This document shows, piece after piece, positions 17,114 through 26,664 of a stretch of DNA of 64,000 nt (position 1 is the first letter of the stretch; every line of letters starts with the position of its first letter). Location: the NCBI GenBank assembly GCA_963733145.1, contig CAVTCJ010000001.1:124001-188000 (forward strand), written 5' to 3'. The notes under the pieces are model-generated. The model worked only from the letters and a program-made list of their open reading frames with translations, made no database searches and was not told the origin of the DNA. The DNA is from JAHIKV01 sp963733145. GTDB taxonomy: Bacteria; Planctomycetota; Planctomycetia; Pirellulales; Thermoguttaceae. The position numbers were made by a program, and so were the translations under genes.

Positions 17114-17587
17114 ATGGTTGATGCCCCGCAGTCCATCCCGAGGCGAAATTGGCTCCTGCACAGCCTCCAGGCCGGCGTGGCGGTCACACTGGGGGCGATC
17201 TTTTACCCGGTGGTCAGCTTTCTGCGGCCCCGGGCGGCCACCAGTTCCGGGGCGTTGCAGGCGGTGGCGCCGTATCGGGTCAACGATCTCAAGCCCGACG
17301 CCCAGGGCCACTGGCCGCCGCCGTTCGATTTCGGCGGGCAGCCCTGTCTGGTCATTCGCACGCCGGACGGGGTGGTCAGGGCCTTCAACGCCGTCTGCAC
17401 CCACCTCCAATGCACGGTCGAGTTTCGTCCGGCGCAGGAGGATATTTTCTGCAATTGCCACGACGGCGTCTACAACTTGAACGGGATCAACGTATCCGGC
17501 CCCCCGCCGCGGCCCTTGGAAGAATACAAAGTCACCCTGCAAGGGACGGCCGGACAGGAGGAGATCATTGTCTCCCGAACTTCCTGA
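17114..17587 (+). CDS. Rieske iron-sulfur protein of a cytochrome bc/b6f-type complex
   Basis: The 157-aa protein starts at ATG 17114 (MVDAPQSIPRRNWLLHS) after GAGGTG. Residues 15-40 form the twin-arginine-like/membrane anchor segment (RRNWLLHSLQAGVAVTLGAIFYP). The [2Fe-2S] motifs are CTHLQC (about 99-104) and CNCHDGVYNLNG (about 118-129); the cysteine/histidine ligands are all present. It should carry electrons from quinol to the nine-heme cytochrome two genes downstream. Its stop overlaps the next gene by 20 bases, indicating an operon. The frame is intact. Confidence 0.92.
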   Translation: MVDAPQSIPRRNWLLHSLQAGVAVTLGAIFYPVVSFLRPRAATSSGALQAVAPYRVNDLKPDAQGHWPPPFDFGGQPCLVIRTPDGVVRAFNAVCTHLQCTVEFRPAQEDIFCNCHDGVYNLNGINVSGPPPRPLEEYKVTLQGTAGQEEIIVSRTS

Positions 17588-18728
17588 AAATTCCGTTGCG
17601 AAAGCGACGCTGAAACAGCGCGTGTGGACGTTCTGGTTCGAGCGTCTCGGGCTGGACGACCTCTTTGCGCTGGCCGCAAAGAAGCACGTCCCCATCCACC
17701 GTTCGACGGTCTTCTACTTTCTCGGCGGGATGGCCCTGTTTCTCTTCGGCATCCAGGTGGCCACGGGAATCCTGCTGTCGCTCTATTACAAGCCTTCGCC
17801 CGATCAGGCTTTTGAAAGCGTGCGGTCGATAATGACCGAGGTCGATTTCGGCTGGCTCATTCGCTCGATTCACGTTTGGAGCGCCAATCTGCTGATCGGG
17901 GTGCTGTTTCTGCACATTTTGACCACTTACATCATGCGCGCCTATCGCGGGCCGCGGGAAATCACCTGGATGACGGGTATCCTGTTGCTGGGTGTGTTCC
18001 TGGCCTTCGGCTTCAGCGGCTACTTGCTCCCTTGGAATCAACTGGCTTTCTTCGCCACCCGGGTCGGCACTGCGATCGCGGGTGTGGTCCCGGTGATCGG
18101 CAAGTACCTGCTGCTGTTGGCCCGCAGCGGCCAAGACGTGACCGGCGACACGCTGGCCCGTTTCTACGCCCTGCACGTGATCGTGTTGCCGTTGGTGGCC
18201 TTCGCGCTGATCGGCGTTCACCTGTATCTGGTGCAAAAGCACGGGATGAGCATCCCCGAGAGTGCGGTGAAGCGTTACAAAAGCGCCGAGAAAGTGCCGT
18301 CGATGCCGTTTGTCCCCCATTTCCTGCTCCGCGACATGGTCGGCTGGTATGTGGCCCTGGGGCTGCTGGCGGCGTTGGCCGCGCTGTTTCCCTGGGAACT
18401 TGGGCAGAAGGCCAACCCGTTCGGCTCGGCGCCTGAGGGGATCAAGCCGGAGTGGTATTTCCTGTTTATGTTTCAAGCGCTGAAGAAGCTGCCGGCCCAC
18501 CTTTGGAATTTGGAGTGGCTGGAAGGAGAGACGGTGGGGGTGTTGTTCTTCAGTTTTTGCGGACTGTTTGTGCTGCTGGTGCCGTTTCTGGACTTCAGTT
18601 CAAAACGCCGCTGGCCGCGCCGGGTGTTGAATTGTTTGGCCGTGTTGGCCGTGCTGTTTTTTATCGTCATGACCGCCCGCGGCCTGTCGGACGGCTTGGA
18701 CGCCTGGTTTTCCCGTTACCTGTTCTGA
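17568..18728 (+). CDS. Cytochrome b (fused b6/subunit IV type)
   Basis: The 386-aa membrane protein begins with TTG 17568. It has eight or so helices and two pairs of heme-ligating histidines (IHVWSANLLIGVLFLH, about 97-112; LHVIVLPLVAFALIGVH, about 203-219). The quinol-oxidation site motif is PEWY (GIKPEWYFLFMFQALK, about 291). N- and C-terminal halves correspond to cytochrome b6 and subunit IV joined in one chain. With the upstream Rieske protein it forms the quinol-oxidising core of a bc-type complex in the cytoplasmic membrane. The frame is intact. Confidence 0.93.
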   Translation: MSPELPENSVAKATLKQRVWTFWFERLGLDDLFALAAKKHVPIHRSTVFYFLGGMALFLFGIQVATGILLSLYYKPSPDQAFESVRSIMTEVDFGWLIRSIHVWSANLLIGVLFLHILTTYIMRAYRGPREITWMTGILLLGVFLAFGFSGYLLPWNQLAFFATRVGTAIAGVVPVIGKYLLLLARSGQDVTGDTLARFYALHVIVLPLVAFALIGVHLYLVQKHGMSIPESAVKRYKSAEKVPSMPFVPHFLLRDMVGWYVALGLLAALAALFPWELGQKANPFGSAPEGIKPEWYFLFMFQALKKLPAHLWNLEWLEGETVGVLFFSFCGLFVLLVPFLDFSSKRRWPRRVLNCLAVLAVLFFIVMTARGLSDGLDAWFSRYLF

Positions 18729-18736
18729 GTGCCCGT

Positions 18737-20088
18737 ATGAAAACGTTGTTGACGACTTTGCTGCCGATTACGCTGCTGGCCGCGCTAGCCCTGGCGAACC
18801 AGAACAAAGCGGGAACGCAGCCGCTGCCGGACGAGGACAACACCTGCATCGCCTGCCACACCAACGGCGACGTCTGGGACAAAAACCAACTGCGATTTTT
18901 TATAATGGCCAAGAATTTCGACGGCGACATTCACTGGCGGAGCGGGCTACGCTGCCAGGACTGCCACGGCGGCGATCCGACCAGTACGGACGTGGCGGCG
19001 GCGCACTCGAAAGACGCCGGTTTCCGCGTGGTGAAATCACCCGCCGACGTTCCCGCCTTTTGCGGCAATTGCCACGCCAACATCGAGTACATGAAGCACT
19101 ACCAGCCTTCGCCCCGAACCGATCAGTTGGCCGAATACTGGACCAGCGGACACGGCAAGGCGTTGAAGGCCACCGGCGACACGAAGGTGGCCACGTGCAT
19201 CTCCTGCCACGGCAAGCCCCACGGATCGGCGCGGAACCCGGCAAGTTCGGGGTCCTCCCCGTCAACGACCTGAATTCGCCGGTCTATCACACCAGCGTGG
19301 CCAAGACTTGCGCGAAATGTCACGCCGACGCCAAAATTATGGCCGGCTACAAGTACCACGGCCAGCCCTTGGGCCACGAACAATATGCCGAGTGGCGGGC
19401 GAGCGTCCACGGCCGGGCGCTGATGGACAAAGGCGATCTCAGTGCGCCGACCTGCAACAACTGCCACGGAAACCACGGCGCCATGCCGCCGTCGGTCAAC
19501 TCGGTGGCCAACGCCTGCGGCACGTGCCACGGAAAGATTGCCGGTCTCTTCGCCGGCACCCTGATGAAACATCGTTTCGAGCAGGAGAGCCTGCCCGGTT
19601 GCGCCACCTGCCACCACAGCCATGGAATTCAAGTCCCCTCGGACAAGATGGTCGGCATGCAAACCGGCGCGGTTTGCATGAGGTGCCACGCCAACGGCAA
19701 GTATGGAGCGAATCTGGCCGGCGCCAATACCGCCCGCGAAATCCGCAGCGGACTGGATAAGCTCACGGAAGGAATCGCCACGGCCGAGGCGACGCTCGCC
19801 AAGGCGGAAATGCTCGGAATGGAGGTCAGCCAGCCGAAATTTGAACTACGCAACGCCGTCAACGCCCTGACCAACGCCCGGACGCTGATGCATTCCTTCA
19901 AGCCGAAACCGGTGGAAGGGGCGCTGGCCGATGGTGAAAAGGTCGTCGAGGAAGTTCAAGGCAAGGCCGATCACGCCTTGAGGGAACATAAAACTCGAAG
20001 ACAGTGGCTGGCGGCCTCCCTGATACCCATCTTGATCGTTATCGGCCTGCTCATACTCTACATCCGCACCCTCCCTGCTCCAAAATAG
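18737..20088 (+). CDS. Membrane-anchored nine-heme cytochrome c (one frameshift)
   Basis: The protein starts MKTLLTTLLPITLLAALALA (signal peptide). Four CxxCH heme sites follow (CIACH, CQDCH, CGNCH, CISCH). The frame then changes by one base in a G-run near 19246 (NPASS continues as VLPVNDLNSPVYHTS), and five more sites follow (CAKCH, CNNCH, CGTCH, CATCH, CMRCH). A helical region (about 19730-20000) and a C-terminal membrane anchor (WLAASLIPILIVIGLLILYI) complete it. About 450 aa after repair. Located directly after the Rieske and cytochrome b genes, it probably replaces cytochrome c1 as the electron acceptor of the complex, or passes electrons to a periplasmic acceptor. The NapC/NrfH/octaheme-type fold is possible; I cannot tell which. 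Confidence 0.85.
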
Positions 20089-22163
20089 GCCCGACCAATT
20101 CGGTCTGATCGAGCGTGGCGCTCGTTGGGTGCGCATTGCCGCTCCGAGGGTTCTCCGGCGCCGCGCAAGAAAACGACTGCGGCGGAGTCCGCACCACTTT
20201 TGCTGCAACGCCGACCTCAGCCAGCGCTCGTTTTGTCGCGCCGCCGAGGCACCAAACCGCGCCATGAAAAGCATCCGGCCCATAGGTCGATTCGTAGGCG
20301 CGGACTCCGGCAGGGCTGACAAAATAGACAACGTCATGGTCAGGAAGAGGGCGACCCAACTCTGGATGTGGTACAAGCCGGTGTAAGACCAGGCGACTGA
20401 CCCTCGCGCCAGCCGCATCGAGCTGTGCATGGAGGCCATGCGGAGTGTGGCTTCCTTGCACCACCAACACGTTCTTTTCAGCTAATCCTCCGTGCCATGT
20501 GGCGGGATTGCCGGCGTTCTTATTCGTAATCACCACATCGGCGCAAACCCGACACTGCTCGAGCCGGCGACCCGTTTCCGTTCCGAGGGCGGCAATTTTA
20601 CTGCTGCGCATGATGCGGGCGTCCAACCGTTGGTTGGCGGCCGCGGTCCAAAACGTCTTGACGGCGAATTTATCGGTGAACACGACCCAGTCCATCTCTC
20701 CCCGGTCGAGCGACGCAAACGCGGCCGGGAGCAGTTTCCGGCCCTCCGGGTCGGGAACTACCGCTTGGGCCGGCCAGTGCAAGACGTTTCCCAAAGTCCG
20801 AAAGTTGGCGGCATCCAAGCCGGTGAAGAGGATCGTGGGCCGACGGTGAAGCGCCGCAATAGTCCGGGCAGCCTCGCCGACAACCACCAATGCAGGCGAC
20901 GCCACGCCTGCCCGCCGGGCCAACTCGCTCAGCCGGCACAACGTGCCGCCTATTCGTCTCTCCCAGGCAAGCGTCCCCCGCTCGACAACCGCCGCGGGAG
21001 CGTCGGGCGGCCAACCGGCGGCCAACAGCCGCGATATTACCCGGCTCAAAACCGTCACCCCCATGAGAATCACCAATGAGTCGGCGCGGGGAAAGGATTC
21101 GCTTACCCGTCCGCCTTCCACGCGTGCGGTCGCCACAGCGAACGACCTTCGTCGTCCGTGTCTGGTGAGCGGCAACCCGGCGCTGCTGAGAACGGCCGTC
21201 GCCGAGCTGGCCCCGGGAATCACCTCCCAGGGAATGTTATGACGTTGCAGATGCTCGATTTCGCTATCGCCGCGGCCGAAGACAAAAGGATCGCCGCCTT
21301 TCAAGCGAGCCACAGTCCGCCCCGTTTTCGCGGCGGCCGCCAGCCAGCGGTTGATTTTCTCTTGCGTCCAATGGGGTTCCTCGCCGCCAAGCCGTTGGAT
21401 CAACTTGCCGGCCGAGGAAATATCCAGGTCTTCGAGAAAAGTTTCGGGCAGGAGTTGATCGACCAGAATCGCGTCCGCCGACCCTAAGGCCTGGTAGCCG
21501 CGCAAAGAGATCAGGTCGGGCGCACCAGGACCTGCACCGACAATATACACCTTCCCCAGGGCCGTTGCTGCTCTCCGCCGGGCGCCATGTTCGCCGGGCC
21601 GCGCCGGGCCTTCGCCGCATCGGCCGCCGAGCGCAGCCCGCACCCCGCACAAATGACGCGAATCCGACAAAAAATCCGCGATGCGATTTCGCACGGCTTG
21701 CGACTGCCGGCAATTCCGCCCCTGTGAATGAACCGCCACGGTAATCTCTCCTTCGCTGCAAACGGCGGGAAAAATGGCCCGAGAGCAATCGGCCGAAGAT
21801 ACCACGCACGATAGGATTCCTGCCGCCTCCGCATCCCGGCCGATCCGGCAATTCAACCGATCATCGGCGGTCGCCGCCACGACCAGACGAAACCCGTATA
21901 AATGCGACGGCGTGTATTGCGATTTGCGCCACTCGATCCGGCCGCGATCGGCGAATCCCCGTAGCGCCGGCGAAATCTTCGGCGACAGCACCGTGACCTT
22001 TGCCCCGGCACGCGAGAGCGTCGATGGCCTTGCGCGTGCCGACACGGCCGCCGCCGACAACCAAACAGGGCAGGTCGGCCGTGCGGACCGCCAACGGCAA
22101 ATACGCGGCGGTTTCCCGCCGCCGGGCAATGATCCGCTTTTTCATCAAGATGGTTGTAGTCAT
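20051..22163 (-). CDS. Siroheme synthase: precorrin-2 dehydrogenase + SUMT + uroporphyrinogen-III synthase fusion (one frameshift)
   Basis: Three domains appear in one chain. First, a Rossmann precorrin-2 dehydrogenase/ferrochelatase domain starts at ATG 22163 (LPCLVVGGGRVGTRKAIDAL) and continues, after a one-base shift near 22020, with SRAGAKVTVLSP. Second, uroporphyrinogen-III C-methyltransferase (KVYIVGAGPGAPDLISLRGYQ; RLKGGDPFVFGRG; EVIPGASSATAVLSSAGLPLTRHG). Third, a HemD-like uroporphyrinogen-III synthase (ILFTGLDAANFRTL onward; WVVFTDKFAVKTFW). It would make siroheme for the sulfite reductase encoded just upstream (33-base gap). The 3' end overlaps the convergent cytochrome gene by 38 bases. 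CobA-HemD fusions are known; having all three together is less common. Confidence 0.85.
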
Positions 22164-22196
22164 CGCGGCCTCGTGTTGAGTTTACTACGTGAGACT

Positions 22197-23639
22197 CTAC
22201 GAACCTGAGTGTGGAGCGCCGTATCGTCGTGCCAGTTCGCGGCGGAGTGCGTCGCCGGAAGCGGCCACGAACTCTGCAAACGACGTTGCACGTTCGTCCC
22301 GGACGCACTGATATTCCCGGGCAAGCCAGGCTACGGCTTCGGAGACTGTTTCCGCCGGCAAACCGGGATGAAGTTCCTCGGCCAGCGCCGGCGTCTCGCC
22401 CTTGCCGCCGCCGGCAAAAAGCCGAAATGCCTCGACGCGCTCTTGGCCGTCGTGTCGAAGCAATCGCCCTACCAACCCGATGTCGGCCGTAGCGGCTTGC
22501 GAGCAATTGTTCGGACATCCCGTAACGCCCACCAGAAGCCCACAGCCGCCGGGCAATTCAGGGCGGATGCGGCATGCGGCCGCGCGGGAATCGACCAAGC
22601 CGCGGGAACACCAAGTCGTGCCGGGACATGCGACGACGGAATGCCCGCCGCGCAAAGCGGCCAATCGCGGACTCAGAACCGGCTCGGTTTCGGAAAAAAT
22701 GAGCAGGTCGTGGCACATCCCCAGCCGCACTTCTCCACCCGCAATCCGGACTGCCTCGACAATCTCAAATACCAAAGTCGGGGGTAATGTCGCCCAGCGG
22801 CAGGCGGAGCCGCGCGCGACATGGCACCGACGTTTCCACACGGCGCAGAGCGGGCTTGGGCCAGTGGCCGTCCCGTTTCTCCGTCTTCAGAAGCTCGTCC
22901 ACTCGACTCCGAAAAGCTTCCTCTCCCAATCGTTGCCGAAGATGGCGCAGCCGTGCACGGCCGCGGTTGCCGCGGTCGCCTTCCGCGTGGAACAACCGGA
23001 GCACGGCCACGACCAATGGCAATACGTCCGCGAGCGGGAAGGATTCGTACACCAGCAGTCCGAGATCGGGTTTCGCGCCGAGCGAACCGGCCAGTATGAC
23101 GCGGAAATCGCCGTCCCGGTTGGCCGCCAGCCCCACGTCGTTGATCCACGGCCGGCCACACGCCTCTTGGCAGCCGGAAACGCTGATCTTGAACTTTCGC
23201 GGCAAGTCCTCTCGCCAGGGCAACGATTCCACGGCGTCCCGAATGGCGCCTACCACATCGCCGATGTCCCACGTGCCGGGACAGCAGCCGTTGCGGGGAC
23301 AAACGGTGATATTGCGCATGCTGTCGCCGCAGGCGGCCGCTCCCGTTAAGCCGAGCGCAGTCGATAGCCTGTTGGACCGCCGGCAAGTCTTCTTCACGAA
23401 CCCCGTGCAGTTCGACGTTCTGCCGCGTGGTTACGTGTAATGGGTATTCTCGCGTGTATCTGGCGGCCAATTCCGCCAAGCCAAGCCATTGCCCCAAGGT
23501 CATCCGGCCCGCCGGGGCTTTCACCCGCTGCATGAACAGCCCTTCCTGCCGCTGAGGATAGATTCCCAGCAAGCCGCACCAGGGATGGGTTCTCGGGCAG
23601 ACTCTCGCAGGGAAATCGCACGGGCATCACGTGGGTCAT
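22197..23639 (-). CDS. Siroheme [4Fe-4S] sulfite/nitrite reductase (three frameshifts)
   Basis: Reconstructed from three frames, with breaks near 23595, 23335 and 22775. In order: MTHVMPVRFPCESLPENP; LLGIYPQRQEGLFMQRVKAPAG and HVTTRQNVELHGV (the ferredoxin-like half-domain); NITVCPRNGC and ISVSGCQEACG; then VVACPGTTWCSRG and GVTGCPNNCSQA, whose C-x5-C ... C-x3-C cysteines bind the [4Fe-4S]-siroheme centre. Length about 480 aa. Family members reduce sulfite to sulfide or nitrite to ammonia. The neighbours (APS/PAPS reductase upstream, siroheme synthase downstream) favour assimilatory sulfite reductase. The three breaks leave all motifs readable, so the gene is probably intact in the organism. 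Confidence 0.82.
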
Positions 23640-23685
23640 GTCATTCTCGTTCAGTTTGGTGGCATTTGTGCGTTATATGCGTTAT

Positions 23686-23807
23686 CCCGGATTATTCATA
23701 AACACGAAGGAACATTGTCATTCTGAGCGCAGCGAAGAATCTGGGCTGTTTGCGGCGCATCGGAGATCCTTCGCTGCGCTCAGGATGACGTTTATGAATA
23801 ATCCGGG
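23686..23807. mobile_element. MITE-B copy 1 (122 bp) with TTAT target duplication
   Basis: Terminal inverted repeats CCCGGATTATTCATAAAC / GTTTATGAATAATCCGGG surround inner palindromic arms (TGAGCGCAGCGAAGAATC / GATCCTTCGCTGCGCTCA). TTAT flanks both ends (23682-23685 and 23808-23811). By eye it is identical, reverse-complemented, to 28924-29045. It lies between the reductase genes of the sulfur operon; the duplicated TTAT supplies the stop codon of cysH (TAA on the minus strand). Confidence 0.9.
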
Positions 23808-24629
23808 TTATTGCGTGTGCAGTCCACATTCCGTCTTGCTCCGGCCGCTCCAACGGCCCGCACGCTCCCCTTCACCAGGCATTACCGGGCAGGTGCAGGG
23901 CCGGCAACCGATGCTGGGGTATCCGCAATCGTGGAGCGGATTATAGGGAATCTGTTCTTTTTTGATCCGCGTCCAAACATCCTCCTTGGTCCAGGAGGCA
24001 AGAGGGCTGACTTTGACCAGACCAAACTTGTTGTCCCAGCGAATAATGGGCGTGCCGGCCCGGCAGGGGCTCTGTTCGCGGCGTATCCCGCTGGCCCAGG
24101 CGTCGAAATCCCCGGCCACACGCTGCAATACAGTGATTTTGCGGTCGTGGCAGCACTGGTCGGGATTCGTTCGATAGAGCGGGCCGCCGTGCGCCGCCTC
24201 GTATTCTTCGACCGACAGTGCCGGCCGCTGCAGATCGACCACTATACCATACTTCTCTGCGATCCGGTCGCGAAGTCGTAATGTCTGCGGAAATTGATAG
24301 CCGGTGTCAAGATTGAAGACGTACACGTGCGGCTCGATCTTCGCCAACATCGAGATAATCACGCAGCCCTCCGGCCCCAGTCCGGTAGCCATCGTGAAAC
24401 GTGGAAAGTAGCGATCGATCGCCCACTGGAGGATTTCCTCGGGGGCAGCGCCTTCGAGGGCTTGACTCTGTTGCCGCAACCACTCGATTTCCTCGGGACT
24501 TGCGATCCGCACCACGGCGGGAACGGCCGAGGCACGGTAGCCTTCCGCGGATCGCAAACCATTCCCATGACTGGTGTGAACAACTGCTGTCGTGGAGGTC
24601 TCTAGGTCAGCGGCGGCAATACTACTCAT
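23808..24629 (-). CDS. cysH: Assimilatory adenylyl-sulfate (APS/PAPS) reductase
   Basis: The 273-aa protein of the PAPS reductase family has the nucleotide-binding region (FTMATGLGPEGCVIISMLAKIEPHVYVFNLDTGYQFP, residues about 75-112). Cysteine pairs in TNPDQCCHDRK and IGCRPCTCP mark the [4Fe-4S]-containing APS-reducing type, and the C-terminal ECGLH carries the catalytic cysteine. It reduces activated sulfate to sulfite. It is first in the minus-strand operon cysH, sulfite reductase, siroheme synthase. No ATP sulfurylase gene is in the window. The frame is intact; the stop codon is formed at the edge of a MITE-B copy. Confidence 0.92.
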   Translation of the reverse strand: MSSIAAADLETSTTAVVHTSHGNGLRSAEGYRASAVPAVVRIASPEEIEWLRQQSQALEGAAPEEILQWAIDRYFPRFTMATGLGPEGCVIISMLAKIEPHVYVFNLDTGYQFPQTLRLRDRIAEKYGIVVDLQRPALSVEEYEAAHGGPLYRTNPDQCCHDRKITVLQRVAGDFDAWASGIRREQSPCRAGTPIIRWDNKFGLVKVSPLASWTKEDVWTRIKKEQIPYNPLHDCGYPSIGCRPCTCPVMPGEGERAGRWSGRSKTECGLHTQ

Positions 24630-24731
24630 CTGATTGGCTCCCCTGGTTGGAGCAAGCGGTTCTTGGCTCTGTCAACCGTTTTGCGCTCACGGCGTGGACA
24701 ATTTTCTCAGTCTCGCATAATGATTACTAAC

Positions 24732-24760
24732 ATGATAAACATAGTTGTGATGTTTATCAT
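24732..24760. promoter_or_regulatory. Perfect dyad ATGATAAACAT-N7-ATGTTTATCAT upstream of cysH
   Basis: Two exact 11-base arms (24732-24742 and 24750-24760) with a 7-base spacer lie about 100 bases upstream of the cysH start. The dyad is AT-rich in a GC-rich region. The rest of the 524-base gap between cysH and the divergent efflux adaptor gene (24630-25153) holds no gene I can see. It looks like an operator for a dimeric regulator of the sulfur operon, but it could also serve the divergent gene. Confidence 0.6.
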
Positions 24761-25153
24761 ATCGGCTGGCAACGCCGATGCAAGTGACAAAACCCGAAAA
24801 AACCTGCCCTGGCTTTAGTCCCCTTATGGCGGGTATCGCCTGGCAAACGCGATACATTGTTCAAAGCTGATTGTTCCACAGGCCGCTCTAGACATCGTTT
24901 CAACCGCCCAAGACACTACCCCCGTGTCATCGAAGCGTATTGCATTTTTGTCCCCGAAAAAGTAGAATCCCGTTTTGATAAGTCCTGCCTTGAACAGTCG
25001 CGTAATCCATCCCTGACTGCAGTAAGTGCGCTAATTGGTGAATGGATGCGTCGATCCCGCATCCAGTGAGATCGTCTCCGTCTCCCCTGTCAGAAGCGCG
25101 TCGAAATTCGTTTGTTTCCCCACAACCGCCGTTCAACAGAAGAGAGCAAGGCC

Positions 25154-26433
25154 ATGAAAACAGCATTTGCTGCCTTTACTGTGACCGTGTTTTTTTCCCT
25201 CACTGTCGGCGCCATGCGATCCGGCACATTGCCTGCGGAGAAATCCGACAAATCGCCGGCGAAGCCTCCCGCCGTCGAGCCCGAACCGCCGAAGACCGCA
25301 AAAATAGAGCGCGGCGATTTGCTATGCACGATCAACGCCGTGGGCGTCGTGAAGCCGGAAGAGTTGGTCGAGGTCGGCGCACAGGTGACCGGCCAAATCC
25401 GTTCGTTCGGCCGCGACTCGAAGGAACCGGACAAATTCATCAATTACGGTTCCATCGTTCACAAGGGAGACTTGCTGGCCCGCATCGATCCGACCATCTA
25501 CCAGGCCCGGGTGGATTACGCGAAGGCGACGATCGACGTGGCCAAATCGAGCCTGGAAAAGCTGCTCGTCAGATGCGCGCATCTAAAGCAGGATTGGCTG
25601 CGGGTCAAAGAGCTTCTACCCGAGAACGCGGTCTCCGGCAGCGAATACGATCAGACGGAAATGAACTACGAGATGGCCCAGAAGGAATACAAAATCGGCA
25701 CGGCCGTGGTGCGGCAAAACACCGCGAATTTGCGGATCGCGCAGTCGGACCTCGACAACACGGTGATCAAGTCGCCCATCGACGGCGTGATCGTCGATCG
25801 CCGGGTGGACGTCGGGCAAACCGTCGTCGCCGCGTTCAACGCGCCGGGATTGTTCCTGATCGCCAAGGATTTGCGGCAGATGCAAGTCTGGGCCTCGGTC
25901 AACGAAACCGACATCTCCTGGATTCGCTCGGGCTTGCCCGTTCAATTCACGCTCAACGCCCGGCCCGGCAAGACCTTTGAGGGCAAGGTTTCGCAAATCC
26001 GCCTGAACGCCGCGCGGAACGACAATAACGCCGCGTACACGGTGGTGATCGATGCCGGCGGCTGCGAAGGGATGCTGCCATACCAAACCGCCAACGTGCA
26101 ATTCGACGTGATCCATCAGTCGAACACGTTGCTGGTCCCGAACGAGGCCCTGCGGCCGGCACCGCCGGCCGCGGCGACGGCGGACGCCGAGAAGGCGAAA
26201 TTGGTCGTCGATTTGACCAATTCGCCATCCGTGAAAAAATATAATTCGGCTCACGCGCGGCTTTGCCCGACGACAACGCCCCGTCGATCAGGCGCCGGGA
26301 AACAAACCGTTGCTTGCTGATCAAAGAAGGAAACCGCTCGCGCAGAGTGAACGTAAAAGCCGGATTCAGCAACGGAGAAGTGACCGCGGTCGCCGGCAAA
26401 GGCATCGCCGAGGGCATGGAGTTGATTTGGTAG
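25154..26433 (+). CDS. RND/MacA-type efflux periplasmic adaptor (HlyD family; frameshift near the 3' end)
   Basis: The protein starts at ATG 25154 (MKTAFAAFTVTVFFSL; signal or anchor helix). It has the adaptor layout: beta-barrel/lipoyl strand (LVEVGAQVTGQIRSFGRD), coiled-coil hairpin (about residues 110-205), second lipoyl half (NTVIKSPIDGVIVDRRVDVGQTV), beta-barrel (LRQMQVWASVNETDISWI; VQFTLNARPGKTFEGKVSQI) and membrane-proximal domain. Near 26250 the frame shifts; the true end (LIKEGNRSRRVNVKAGFS ... GMELIW) is read in another frame and stops at 26433. It should link an inner-membrane transporter to an outer-membrane channel. No MacB-like partner follows; repeats do, so an operon may have been broken. 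Confidence 0.85.
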
Positions 26434-26459
26434 ATGCGGGGAATTACCGATTGATATAT

Positions 26460-26580
26460 CCTGGATTATTCATAAACACGAAGGAACATTGTCATTCTGA
26501 CGCAGCGAAGAATCTGGGCTGTTTGCGGCACATCGGAGATCCTTCGCTACGCTCGGGATGACGTTTATGAATAGTGCGGG
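26460..26580. mobile_element. MITE-B copy 2 (diverged)
   Basis: It aligns end to end with the 122-bp MITE-B, but the ends have decayed (CCTGGATTATT on the left, GAATAGTGCGGG on the right) and one base is missing. It lies between the efflux adaptor and the metallophosphoesterase gene. Its divergence contrasts with the two identical copies. Confidence 0.85.
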
Positions 26581-26623
26581 ATAAGGGGACATCGAGCAGG
26601 GAAAATTGGGCAGAGCTATTTTA

Positions 26624-26660
26624 TTGCCCCGGCCCCTCTCCCAAAGGGAGAGGGGAGAAT
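26624..26660. repeat. CCCCTCTCCCAAAGGGAGAGGGG palindrome
   Basis: A single copy of the repeat found in arrays at 44440-44840 and 60137-60715. It sits immediately after the stop codon of the metallophosphoesterase gene and could act as a terminator-like hairpin. Confidence 0.75.
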
Positions 26661-26664
26661 TCGG

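Noticed and set aside
19230..19260. Programmed ribosomal frameshift in the nine-heme cytochrome gene
   Set aside because: The break is in a plain G-run and similar breaks occur in about thirty other genes, so a sequence error is more likely than recoding.
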